Positions 54,074 through 62,564 of a stretch of 64,000 nucleotides of DNA are shown in pieces; the first letter of the stretch is position 1, and each line of letters opens with the position of its first letter. The stretch is taken from contig JAEPML010000004.1 in the NCBI GenBank assembly GCA_017643925.1, positions 244,530 through 308,529 of the forward strand. The letters are read 5' to 3'. The translations under genes and the position numbers were made by a program. Source of the stretch: Roseibium sp. (GTDB lineage Bacteria; Pseudomonadota; Alphaproteobacteria; Rhizobiales; Stappiaceae). The notes beneath the pieces were generated by a model. The model was not told the DNA's origin and ran no database searches. It saw only the letters and a list, made by a program, of their open reading frames with translations.

Positions 54074-54937
54074 ATGACCATTGGTGAGAAAAGGCAACTG
54101 GTTCGAGCTGCAATGAAAGCCCCTTACCTCACGCGTGAGGAAGAAATGGACCTTGCCATCCGATGGCGTGACAATCGTGACGAAAAGGCGCTCGAGAAGC
54201 TTTCCCTTTCCCATACCCGGCTCGTGATCGCGGTCGCGTCCCGCTTCCGCAACTTCGGCCTGTCCTTGGGCGATCTCATACAGGAAGGTCATGTAGGGCT
54301 GCTGGAAGCCGCGGCAAGGTTCGAGCCCGAGCGCCAGGTGCGCTTCTCCACCTATGCCACGTGGTGGATCCGCGCCTCCATCCAGGACTATATCCTGCGT
54401 AACTGGTCCATTGTCCGCGGCGGAACGTCTTCCTCGCAAAAAGCGCTGTTTTTCAATCTGCGTCGCTTGAGGGCGAAGCTCTCAAGCAACCAGACGCCCC
54501 TGACCGACAGCGAGCTTCATCAGCAGATCGCCGACGCGATCGGCGTAAAGCAATCGGACGTGGCCCTGATGAATGCCCGACTGTCCGGCCCGGACACATC
54601 TTTGAATGCACCTGTAATCGACAGCGAGGGTTCCAATGCCGACCGGCAGGATTTCCTGGTGTCTGACGCGCCATTGCCCGACGAGATCGTCACCGGAAAC
54701 ATTGACACCGAGCGTCGCCGCAAGTGGCTGACCTCGGCGCTCAAGGTATTGAGCGAGCGGGAACTGAAGATCGTACGTGAGCGCCGCCTGTCAGAAGATG
54801 GTGCGACTCTAGAATCACTTGGCGCCAAGCTCGGCATCTCCAAGGAACGTGTCCGGCAGATCGAAAGCCGGGCCATGGAGAAATTGAAGTCTGCTCTCCT
54901 GGCCGAACAACCGGACAGGGCTGTCTACAGCGCCTGA
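54074..54937 (+). CDS. rpoH: Sigma-32 family factor RpoH2
   Basis: A 287-residue sigma-70 family protein. Region 2 is complete (LSLGDLIQEGHVGLLEAAARF, VRFSTYATWWIRASIQDYIL), the RpoH box is seen as QKALFFNLRR near 125, and region 4 is ESLGAKLGISKERVRQIESR. The shorter RpoH box and early start are typical of the second alphaproteobacterial RpoH, linked to singlet-oxygen and oxidative stress. The ATG at 54074 has CGGAG upstream. A terminator follows. Confidence 0.93.
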   Translation: MTIGEKRQLVRAAMKAPYLTREEEMDLAIRWRDNRDEKALEKLSLSHTRLVIAVASRFRNFGLSLGDLIQEGHVGLLEAAARFEPERQVRFSTYATWWIRASIQDYILRNWSIVRGGTSSSQKALFFNLRRLRAKLSSNQTPLTDSELHQQIADAIGVKQSDVALMNARLSGPDTSLNAPVIDSEGSNADRQDFLVSDAPLPDEIVTGNIDTERRRKWLTSALKVLSERELKIVRERRLSEDGATLESLGAKLGISKERVRQIESRAMEKLKSALLAEQPDRAVYSA

Positions 54938-54953
54938 CCAACAAACCGAAGAA

Positions 54954-54985
54954 GGGCCAGCTTCGAAAGGAGCTGACCCTTTTTT
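54954..54985 (+). terminator. Rho-independent terminator after rpoH
   Basis: GGGCCAGCT and AGCTGACCC (one mismatch) around TCGAAAGG are followed by TTTTTT, starting 17 bases past the stop. Confidence 0.88.
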
Positions 54986-55016
54986 GATTCCGGAAACTCA
55001 CTTTCGATACAGAACC

Positions 55017-56528
55017 CTAGTCGACAACGAGCTTCACCGCTGTTCCCGGCGGTATCGGTTTGTTCGGGCTGAGATCGTTCAGGATCGAGAAGAATTCCAG
55101 CCGTCGGGACGGTTCGACCCCGGACATTCCGATGGCAAGCTTGCGCGGCGTATCACCCGCCTGGGTCTTGATCACCTTGATGCGCAACGACCTCAACCGC
55201 GCGCGCTCCGTCGGCGTCAACTGCTTGAAACTGTCGATCGTCTGCCGGAAGTCACGGCCGAACGCATCGTTCGGCGAGCGACTGGCGAAGATGAAGCGAT
55301 AGCCGGTCTTGCCGATCCTGAGCACGGCAATGCGGAACGACCAGCCCTGGGTAATGGCGGCCCCGGTAACACCGGGCAGGCCATTGATCGTCGTCTCGCG
55401 CACGCTTTCGGGAAGCAGACCGTTGATCCAACCGGAATTCATGTAGTCGACAAGGTTGGAATAGCCGCTCACGTCAGCCCCATCGAACCGGATGGCCGTT
55501 CCTGACCCGTTGCTCGCCAGAACGGCCTCGGGCGTGTTTTCCAGAATGTAGCCCTGCGGAACGGTGAAGCCGATCCCGAGCGCCTTGTGCAGGAAGGAAC
55601 GTCCGCGAACAAAACCCTCGAGCGGATCGTCACCAAATAGCATCCCGTCAATCTGGCTCAGGTAACGGTCCCGGTCGCGTTCACCGATCCCGGGCGCCCC
55701 GATCTGGCGCGCAGAACGGACCGCGATCTGAAGGCGTTCCGGTGTAGACGGATGAGAGGACAGGAAATCCGGTGCGGAAGAGGAGCCCTTGTCGGCCGAC
55801 TGGTACCGCGCATAGGCCGCCATCGATTTCAAGAACCGGGACGCGGCATAGGGATCGAAACCGGCCCGGGCCAACGTCTTCACGCCAATCGCATCCGCCT
55901 CGAGTTCCTGCACCTGGCTGAAGCGGGCAAAGGACAGTTGAGAGGAAATCAGCGCCTTGCGTGCTTCTTCTGAGTCCTGAACCACGTCGGTCAGGATCTT
56001 GTTGGCCAGTTGCTTGGCTTCGGCACGCTCCTGCCGCTTGATGGCGTGATTGGCCGTGACATGGGCCATTTCATGGGCAATCACCGCCGCTACTTCCGAC
56101 GTGTCATTGGCCAGGGCAAGCAAGCCACGCGTGACATAGAGATAGCCGCCCGGCAACGCAAAGGCATTGATCGCCGGCGAGTTCAGGATGGTGATCTTGT
56201 AGCTTTGTGACGGATCGTCGGACGCCGCGACAAGGCGTCCGACAACGCTCGCGACAGCCCGTTCAGCACCCTGGTCCTTGTAGACACCGCCGTAGGTTGC
56301 CACCACGCGCGGATGTTCACGTGCGCCGATGTCCGAGGCAAGATTGGGACGCAGCGACCCCGGAACGACATTCCCTGCCGTCGGTCCGTCGCCGAGAAGC
56401 TGGCAGGAGACCAGGACAAGAGCGAGACCCGCGGCTGCAAATGCGCGCAGCTGGCTCCACCCCGATGGTGAGACCGGTCTGAATTTCCTGAAAGAGCCCA
56501 AGAGCTCAATTGACATTCTGACTGCCAC
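55017..56528 (-). CDS. M48 family metalloprotease, predicted lipoprotein
   Basis: The protein has 503 residues. The hydrophobic segment AFAAAGLALVLVSC has a lipobox-like LVSC (Cys42), so it is likely anchored to the membrane facing the periplasm. Zinc motif HEMAH in AAVIAHEMAHVTANH and the distal Glu in LEADAIGVK fit M48 (BepA/YfgC-like). The C-terminus (KVIKTQAGDTPRKLA...PNKPIPPGTAVKLVVD) is LysM-like. The GTG at 56528 has AGGG six bases upstream; the ATG at 56516 is an alternative. It overlaps the upstream gene. Confidence 0.85.
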   Translation of the reverse strand: MAVRMSIELLGSFRKFRPVSPSGWSQLRAFAAAGLALVLVSCQLLGDGPTAGNVVPGSLRPNLASDIGAREHPRVVATYGGVYKDQGAERAVASVVGRLVAASDDPSQSYKITILNSPAINAFALPGGYLYVTRGLLALANDTSEVAAVIAHEMAHVTANHAIKRQERAEAKQLANKILTDVVQDSEEARKALISSQLSFARFSQVQELEADAIGVKTLARAGFDPYAASRFLKSMAAYARYQSADKGSSSAPDFLSSHPSTPERLQIAVRSARQIGAPGIGERDRDRYLSQIDGMLFGDDPLEGFVRGRSFLHKALGIGFTVPQGYILENTPEAVLASNGSGTAIRFDGADVSGYSNLVDYMNSGWINGLLPESVRETTINGLPGVTGAAITQGWSFRIAVLRIGKTGYRFIFASRSPNDAFGRDFRQTIDSFKQLTPTERARLRSLRIKVIKTQAGDTPRKLAIGMSGVEPSRRLEFFSILNDLSPNKPIPPGTAVKLVVD

Positions 56529-57429
56529 GTCTTGCCCTATTGTTGTCCAGTACCTTCAGTTGCCCGGGATGACCAAGCGCAATCAAAGGTCCGTCCTTCA
56601 ACTGCACCACACCGCGTAATTCCACCATACGCCCCGCGAGGTCTTCAACTCTTGTCCCGGACAGGACAAGAGCCTGATCAAAGGATTCCTCGTCCGAGGC
56701 TTTCAATGTGACGGTGAAATCGGTTTTCCAGTATTTTCCGAAGTTGAGATAGCGGGTACTGCGGGTTTTTCCAAGGGAAACTATGCGTCCGCGCGCAATT
56801 ACATAGTGCCCGACGACCGACTGGAGCTTCACCGGGTCCGACCCGTCGAGAACCGGGTATGTTTCCACCCTGTGCCAGAGCCCGCTCTCACGCGCACGCG
56901 CAAGGTCTTCCGCGTGACCCAAAAAGGCTGCGCAAATGCCTGATGAGCGTTCTGGCGCATAAAGAACATCACCTTGCTCGAGCGTGCGCGCCTGAACCAG
57001 TTGCTCGTTTCCTTCATCGACCGTGATGAGCCAGGCCGGATAGAGCCCCCACCTGTTGGCAGGCCCTGCGCGCACGGCCTGCAGAGACCCGGTCTCGAAC
57101 GCACCTGCAGCAATCACCAAGCCTTCAGAACCGGTACCTTCGGGGCGTCTGATATCCGCGGCGAAAAACCTGTCTCCGCTCTCCGACTGGAAGATATCCT
57201 GTTCTACGGTTGGATAGACCCTCGTCCGCTCTTCGGCCGGGGACACACAGGCCTCTAGCGCCGACACAGGAAGGTCGACAGCCAATTCATTCGCGAAAAC
57301 CGGCTGGCCGGGACTCGCAAACACACCAATGGCCAGGCCAAGTGTTACAAGAACGCCGGACCGGGCCTTCGCGCCGGTGTGACCAGTGCGTTTCACCGCT
57401 CTTGAGAATGTCCCGCGCTCGCTGACCAA
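56506..57429 (-). CDS. Exported nuclease-like OB-fold protein (SNase-type domain)
   Basis: A protein of about 307 residues with a signal-type segment GVLVTLGLAIGVFASPGQPVFA, then a poorly conserved middle region and a C-terminal OB-like part (VVGHYVIARGRIVSLGKT, RSTRYLNFGKYWKTDFT). This C-terminus resembles the staphylococcal-nuclease homologue/OB family seen in Rhizobiales; catalytic residues are not evident, so activity is doubtful. TTG at 57429 has AAGGGG upstream, and GTG at 57459 is possible. It overlaps the M48 gene by 23 bases and is likely cotranscribed. Confidence 0.65.
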   Translation of the reverse strand: MVSERGTFSRAVKRTGHTGAKARSGVLVTLGLAIGVFASPGQPVFANELAVDLPVSALEACVSPAEERTRVYPTVEQDIFQSESGDRFFAADIRRPEGTGSEGLVIAAGAFETGSLQAVRAGPANRWGLYPAWLITVDEGNEQLVQARTLEQGDVLYAPERSSGICAAFLGHAEDLARARESGLWHRVETYPVLDGSDPVKLQSVVGHYVIARGRIVSLGKTRSTRYLNFGKYWKTDFTVTLKASDEESFDQALVLSGTRVEDLAGRMVELRGVVQLKDGPLIALGHPGQLKVLDNNRARRGSQNVN

Positions 57430-57708
57430 CTGCCGCCCCTTAACCCTTCCTGCAGACACCTTGTGCTTGCCCCGCCAGCCGGCCTCGCCTCACGCAACCG
57501 GGCATTGCTTTCACGCGCCTGACATCAAGAAGGATTCACTTCGGATGATCACTTTTGCTAAGCACGGAATAAGGCAAGTCCAAGACAATAGCCAAAAAAC
57601 CGGCCCGGGCCGCCTGGACGGTCCCCCAACGGGCGTCGCCGTAACCTCGGCGCTTGCATGAAAGGGGGCTCGCAAAGATCAAAGTTTCATGTTAATCGAC
57701 CCAAATCA

Positions 57709-57785
57709 GGCCCCGTAGCTCAGCAGGATAGAGCATCAGATTCCTAATCTGAGGGTCACAGGTTCGAATCCTGTCGGGGTCACCA
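57709..57785 (+). tRNA. tRNA-Arg (CCU)
   Basis: The 77-nucleotide cloverleaf has acceptor GGCCCCG/CGGGGTC (one G-U pair) and encoded CCA. The anticodon stem TCAGA/TCTGA encloses TTCCTAA with anticodon CCT, and the T-arm is ACAGGTTCGAATCCTGT. It decodes AGG. It marks the boundary between core DNA and the accessory region and is a plausible integration site. Confidence 0.96.
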
Positions 57786-58069
57786 TATTTTTCAATTACT
57801 TACCAATAATCACTTGTTCACAAACCATCTATTTGTAAGCATATTGTAAGCACGCGTCCTGATTTCGCAACATCCACTTTTCCGTCTCTCCCTTCGCAGG
57901 GCCTGATTCTCAGTCTCTACTTTTACAGAAAAAAGAATGGGTCGTCAGGTCCGTCAGAAGTCGTCAAAATGGGATGTTCTCAGCATCTTGTTGACAGTCA
58001 CAATGCCGTAAGCAGCCGTCAGAAGCTGTCAAATCCAGCAAAGTCAGACCGGATCTTAAGCCCACATCC
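57786..58069. other. Gap after tRNA-Arg with short repeats
   Basis: No gene is seen in 284 AT-rich bases. TTGTAAGCA is repeated at 57833-57841 and 57844-57852, and a CCGTCAGAAG...GTCAAA unit occurs twice (near 57950 and 58016). Repeats next to a tRNA 3' end are typical of integrase arm sites, but no integrase gene is present here. Confidence 0.5.
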
Positions 58070-58078
58070 TTCAAGATA
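58070..58078. repeat. 9-bp target duplication, left copy
   Basis: TTCAAGATA flanks the IS256-family remnant on the left; an identical copy lies at 60556-60564. Confidence 0.85.
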
Positions 58079-58799
58079 GAGTTATGAGCGAATCTGATGT
58101 TTTGGGGATTTGAATGGCGGCAGCGCATCTATCTGTAATAGCGTTGCCAAACAACCAAGCATTGAGGACGCACCACCATGGACGAGGCTACCATCATTGA
58201 TTTCTCCGGTCGAGACGCGATCACCGATCCCCTGGCCGATCGTTTGCGCAAGGGGGCCCGGGAATTGCTTCAGGCCCCTGCTGTAGCCGAGAGGCATGCT
58301 TTTCTCGCGCTGTTCAGACCGGGATTGGGCCAGTGAACGTGCGGATTCCCAAGGTGCGTTCAAAAACGGGCAAACCGATCACGTTCCGCTCCGCACTTGT
58401 CCCGCCCTATGTCCGCAAGGCGAGATCCATCGAAGCGACGTTCCCCTGTCTCTACCTGGAGGGCATTTCCGCCGGGGAAACGGGGGCGGTGCTGAGGGCG
58501 CTGCTCGGACCGGGCGTCGCCGGTTCTTCAACAAAACCCTTTCGCGACTGAAGGGTCAATGGGCAGCCGAATATGACACCTGGCGCCAGGCCGACCTTGG
58601 CAAGGATGAATATGTCTAAGTCTGGGTGGACGGCATTTATAGCGGCCTGCGTGAGTCCAATGACAGGCTCTGTGTGTTGATCCTCTTCGACGTAAACGCA
58701 CGAGGAGAAAAGCATCTCCCAGCCATTGAGGATGGTGTGCGGAAAAGCACCCGAAGCTGGCGAGTGGTTCTTCTCGATCTGAAGGTCCTTGGCCTTATA

Positions 58800-59959
58800 C
58801 CAAGCGCAAAGTAGGCTGACTCATATTAGGCTTGCGGTCTTCAGGCAAATCATGTTTCACGATGGCGAACAGGGAGTTTGCCATGGGTAGCCGTATTTTA
58901 CTCCGCGATGATTTTGATGCTTGGACGCTTCGCGCGTCTGGCAAAACAGTCAAGCGATGCCAATCAAACGCGGCGTTTATTGGCGCTGGCGTCAATTTGC
59001 GACGGGTGCAAGCGCCTTGAGGCGGCCCGGATCGGCGGGGGCACTCTTCAGGTGATCCGGGATTGGGTATTGCGTTTCAACGCCGAAGGGCCGGAGGGTC
59101 TGATTGATCGCAAGTCTCCCGGTGCGGCGCGCAAACTGACGGCAGACCACCGCGCGGCCTTGGCGTGGATTGTTGAAGCCGGACCAATCCCGGCAGTCCA
59201 TGGTGTGGTCCGTTGGCGGATCAAGGATCTGGTCGCCTGGCTCTTATGAGGAGTTCGGCTTGAGCGTCGCCGAAAGCACGGTGCGTGGCGCCTTGAAGGA
59301 TATGGGCTTTGTCAAACTGACTGCCCGTCCGCGCCACCATGGCCAGAACGAACATGCGCTGGAGGCTTTTAAAAAAGTTTCCCCGCAGAACTCGAGGCCC
59401 TCAGAGCCCGTTTGGGTCCGCAGACACCGGTAGAGATCTGGTGGCAAGACGAGGCCCGGGTTGGTCAGAAGACAAAGATCACAAGGCGGTGGGCGCGCAA
59501 GGGTACCCGGCCCGTTGCCCCAAAGGATCAGCGGACGAAATCAGCATGGATCTTCGGCGCCATATGTCCGGCCAGGGGCACGGGAGCAGGTCTTGTTGCC
59601 CCCCGCTGCAACACGGCCATGATGCAGCTTCACCTCGATGAAATCTCCGCTCATGTTGCTCCCGGTGCGCATGCGGTCCTGATGATGGACCGGGCTGGAT
59701 GGCACATGACCGGAAAGCTTAAAGTGCCGGACAACATCACGATCCTGCCTTTGCCGCCCAAAGCGCCGGAACTCAATCCGGTCGACAACATCTGGCAGTT
59801 CATGCGAGACAACGGGCTCTCAAATCGCGTCTTCAAATCCTACAAGGAGATCCTCGACCTGTGCTGCCGGGCTTGGAACAAGCTCGTTGAGCAACCATGG
59901 ACCATAATGTCAATCGGCAGGCGGCAATGAGCTCATCGGTTCTGATCAATTGCGCTTGG
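58800..59959 (+). mobile_element. IS630-family element inserted in the IS256 remnant
   Basis: The element is 1160 bp, bounded by CCAAGCGCAA (58800-58809) and TTGCGCTTGG (59950-59959), a perfect 10-base inverted repeat. It is flanked by TA on both sides (58798-58799 and 59960-59961), the hallmark of IS630/Tc1-mariner insertion. Confidence 0.9.
58883..59930 (+). pseudogene. IS630-family transposase with several frameshifts
   Basis: Starts MGSRILLRDDFDAWTLRA (ATG 58883, CAGGGAG upstream). It then shifts near 58930 to LAKQSSDANQTRRLLALAS, near 59240 to YEEFGLSVAESTVRGALKD, and near an A6 run at 59371-59376 to PAELEALRARLGPQTPVEIW. DDE residues are seen in WWQDEARVG and LMMDRAGWH, while the third position is Asp in ELNPVDNIW instead of the usual Glu. 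The element is unable to make a single intact transposase as sequenced. Confidence 0.88.
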
Positions 59960-60555
59960 TATTACCAACTAAAAACTGGCCACAGGTGACGGGGCCATGG
60001 GGTTCTGGGCTGCTCTGGAGGAGATTTTTCACTCCGCCCGCCAGCAGCACTGCTGGATGCACAAGACCGGCAATATCTTGAATTATCTTCCCAAACGAAC
60101 TCAGCCCAAGGCCAGGAAAATGCTGCACGACATCTGGCAGGCCGAGACCCGTGAGGAGGCGCATCTTGGCTTTGATCTGTTCATTGCCACGTTCGAAGCA
60201 AAATACCCGAAAGCCGTCGAGCGTCTGATCAAGGATCGAGGGGAGTTGCTCACCTTCTACGACTTCCCAGCGCTCCACGGGCAGAGCATCCGCGCGCGCA
60301 ATCCGACAGAAAGCGCCTCCGCAATAATCCGCTACCGCACAAAGCTCGCCAAGGGACGTCTCAGCCGACAGGGCCTGCTTCATATGATGTTCAAACTCGG
60401 ACAATCCGCCGAGAAAAGCTGGCGTAAACTGCGCGACTTTGCTCACCTTGCCGACGTCATCCAAGGCGTCGATTTCGTCAACCGCATCAAGCATTCAACC
60501 CGGGACCTGGCCGCCGCATGAAAACCACCCGAAGCACCTGATTTGAAAATAGCTC

Positions 60556-60564
60556 TTCAAGATA
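60556..60564. repeat. 9-bp target duplication, right copy
   Basis: TTCAAGATA, identical to 58070-58078. Joining the two gives the pre-insertion sequence. Confidence 0.85.
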
Positions 60565-60587
60565 TGCCATCATAGTAGCGCGCTTGC

Positions 60588-60746
60588 TCAAATTGGGATC
60601 GTCAACCCAGTGTGATCAATCGTCAACTTGGTCAACCCTGCGACATTTCTTGTTATCTTGCCAATACCTGCGCTTAGTACACCCGCATCTTGATAAACCT
60701 TAGAAGGACCCATGTGATCGTTGAGCAACGCAAATTCATCCGGATT
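60588..60746 (-). pseudogene. Possible C-terminal fragment of an unknown protein
   Basis: The 52-codon frame reads NPDEFALLNDHMGPSKVYQD followed by AGVLSAGIGKITRNVAG and ends IPI-stop. The amino-acid mix looks protein-like, but there is no start and no recognised domain. It may be the 3' end of a gene lost from this accessory region. Confidence 0.25.
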
Positions 60747-60815
60747 TTAGGTCAACTTTAGTTCTTTAGGCTTGCAATTGCGGCTCAGACTAAGAAGCAC
60801 AAACGCTTAGTGGCC

Positions 60816-60840
60816 CCGTATTAAAAACGAACTAATACGG
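60816..60840. repeat. Hairpin in accessory DNA
   Basis: CCGTATTA and TAATACGG are perfect 8-base arms around a nine-base A-rich loop. Function unknown. Confidence 0.5.
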
Positions 60841-61116
60841 TCCCTAATGTATCTATATCGCACGGCAAGTAACGTGGTGATGCTAAAAACCGAGAGAGAC
60901 GAGCAATGGCATCCGAGTTTCCAGTTCTATTTTGGTATGGGCGGAAGCCTTTACGGGACTTGTCGATAAGTGACGAGATTGGTCCAGGCGAGATTTATTG
61001 ATCTTTCGGCGCTTGGTTTAGATCCATTAAGAATGTCCAGCGAGTACGCCACCGGTCGTATACACCCTGTGCCAATTGGCGCTTGCGCTCATCCCCGGAA
61101 ATTGTAGATTGCTGCC

Positions 61117-61277
61117 CTAATAGCGCTTTACCTCGCGGGCCTTTTTCAGTTCCAGCCACCGATGAATGTCCTTGCCGCTGGCTTTCCCTGAATAGATCAG
61201 TTCGCAGCCTTCAGGGCGACTATCTGACGGTGAAGGTTTTGGTTTTTTGTGATGACCCGTGCATATCCGATATTCAT
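61117..61277 (-). pseudogene. Serine recombinase (resolvase/invertase) N-terminal remnant
   Basis: ATG at 61277 opens MNIGYARVITKNQNLHRQIV, the resolvase N-terminus (normally M-x-GYARVST-x-xQ). After ALKAA a frameshift leads to CELIYSGKASGKDIHRWLEL and a stop at 61117. The catalytic Ser of RVS is replaced by Ile. The rest of the recombinase is missing. It is a trace of a former transposon or integrative element. Confidence 0.75.
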
Positions 61278-61787
61278 GGCTCTATTTTGCAACGGTCTTC
61301 TGCAAACGCCAAACGTCTGGAAATTAAGGAAGGGGAGGGTGTTCCATAAGTCATGACTTCTGCAAACGCTCTTGTCGGCATTCTCCTCGTGCAGATTACA
61401 CGCAGAAAGTCAGCAATTCCGCACCAACGCGTAAAAAGTGCCTGAACTTTTAGATGCGCCGGGTAATTTCACACCGCTGCGAAAAATACGGATGTGAGTG
61501 AAGATATGAACTGTCTGGAGCCTGCTGTTAACGCGCGCAAATCCAACAAAACTGAATATGTTTGGCAAAGCTACAGAATAGATGGAGTTAAGCGTTGTTG
61601 AAATTGTCGGAGGTTTCGATGGTTCTTACATCCTGGTCAGGTCAATTCTTGTAGCTATGTGGAGTATTGAGCCGCCAACCACGGTGTGAACGAAATTGGA
61701 CATAATATGTGTGACCCCAAATTTGATGTGAAAACTGGCGCAGTTCCTGAGAATAATGGCCCTTTTACTAGGGTGGTGTTGCTTAAG
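61278..61787. other. Intergenic accessory stretch
   Basis: No gene is clearly supported. TTCTGCAAACGC occurs twice (near 61304 and 61350). A 31-codon frame from ATG 61506 (MNCLEPAVNARKSNKTEYVW) ends at 61601 and is only suggestive. The promoter of the AT-rich gene downstream should lie here. Confidence 0.45.
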
Positions 61788-62540
61788 ATGCATCGCGTTG
61801 CGGTTGGTTTTTTTACTGCGATGGTAACAATATTTATTTTTGGGAGTAGTGTAGTTGCCGGTGAATCCGCGTTTTTGTTAGGCGAAAGCGAGAACCAAAT
61901 GAATTTTAAGGTGCCTTCCCCAAATACAATTGGAATAAATCTCCTGGAAGACCTAGCAAATAGAGTTTGGTTGTCGGAGTTTAACGGTGGAGTTGCTTTA
62001 ACGTTCTACGATACTCTAAAACAAGAATTTTGCGGTGAAGACATAAAGAGTCCTATTGAAGGTACGCCAGAATATTCAGTTCTAAGAGAACACAGACCAA
62101 GAGCATTAGTTGCGTGGCCTTATAAATGTAGACCTGTTCGGATCCAACTTGATCATGTTTCAAAGAACACTGCTGGTGAGACCGATATTTTTGTTGAGAT
62201 GTTGGAATTTGAAAGCGTTGATATGGTTTTGCCTCGAGTTTATAGCCTCGTAGAAAGTAATCGCCTAGGAAGTTACAAAATAGATAAAGAAAAATATGGA
62301 GTAATTTCCGACCATGCAAGATTAGTAAATTGGCCCACTGCTCTAAGTAACAAGAAATCAGTAGAGAGTAAAGCTTGGTTGGATTCCGATGAAGAAACAT
62401 CCAACTTTGAAGACGAATTTGCAAAATACGAAAAGAGCAGATTGCTTAAACTAAAAATGTCCGAGGACAGATTCGATAGTAAAGATGGAATTGTGACTTA
62501 CAAAGTCAGAGTGCCAGAGAACTTTTTTACCAAAAAATAA
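61788..62540 (+). CDS. AT-rich exported protein of unknown function, upstream of the Hint-domain gene
   Basis: From the ATG at 61788 the 250-residue protein opens with a signal peptide (HRVAVGFFTAMVTIFIFGS, ending near VAGES), so it is probably periplasmic. Two cysteines (EFCGEDIK, YKCRPVRI) may pair. The C-terminal third is charged and helical. No domain is recognised. The open frame starts at GTG 61686, but that leader would bury the signal. It is far AT-richer than the core genes and ends 24 bases before the Hint-domain gene, so cotranscription is likely. It may be an immunity or partner protein; that is inference. Confidence 0.65.
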   Translation: MHRVAVGFFTAMVTIFIFGSSVVAGESAFLLGESENQMNFKVPSPNTIGINLLEDLANRVWLSEFNGGVALTFYDTLKQEFCGEDIKSPIEGTPEYSVLREHRPRALVAWPYKCRPVRIQLDHVSKNTAGETDIFVEMLEFESVDMVLPRVYSLVESNRLGSYKIDKEKYGVISDHARLVNWPTALSNKKSVESKAWLDSDEETSNFEDEFAKYEKSRLLKLKMSEDRFDSKDGIVTYKVRVPENFFTKK

Positions 62541-62564
62541 AATTCTCTTGTTTGGGGTGGGTAG

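Larger units (their letters stand above)
58178..60521 (+). pseudogene. IS256-family transposase, decayed and interrupted
   Basis: Pieces in different frames match the IS256 Mutator-type transposase in order. The first is MDEATIIDFSGRDAITDPLA (58178-58336). Next come VRIPKVRSKTGKPITFRSAL and YLEGISAGETGAVLRALLG (to about 58520), then WAAEYDTWRQADLGKDEYV, an in-frame stop at 58617, and VWVDGIYSGLRESNDRL up to 58797. After the IS630 insert the end resumes as LATGDGAMGFWAALEEIFHS and runs to 60521 (YDFPALHGQSIRARNPTES). There is at least one internal deletion, several frameshifts and a stop. It is not functional. Confidence 0.9.
58079..60555 (+). mobile_element. IS256-family element remnant, interrupted by an IS630-family element
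   Basis: Ends at 58079 (GAGTTATGAGCGAATC...) and 60555 (read inward GAGCTATTTTCAAATC...) form an imperfect inverted repeat of about 28 bases. The 9-bp duplication TTCAAGATA bounds both ends. Without the nested IS630 (about 1.16 kb) the element would be about 1.3 kb, the normal IS256 size. Confidence 0.85.
60565..61116. other. AT-rich accessory stretch without a clear gene
   Basis: No intact gene is supported. A minus-strand frame between stops (60588-60746) reads as a plausible C-terminal fragment, and a 31-codon plus-strand frame begins at ATG 60906 after GAGAGACGAG (MASEFPVLFWYGRKPLRDLS). Both are low confidence. A hairpin lies at 60816-60840. Confidence 0.5.

Noticed and set aside
61083..61349. 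Plus-strand 88-codon frame in the accessory region
   Set aside because: It runs opposite the resolvase remnant, which explains the region better.
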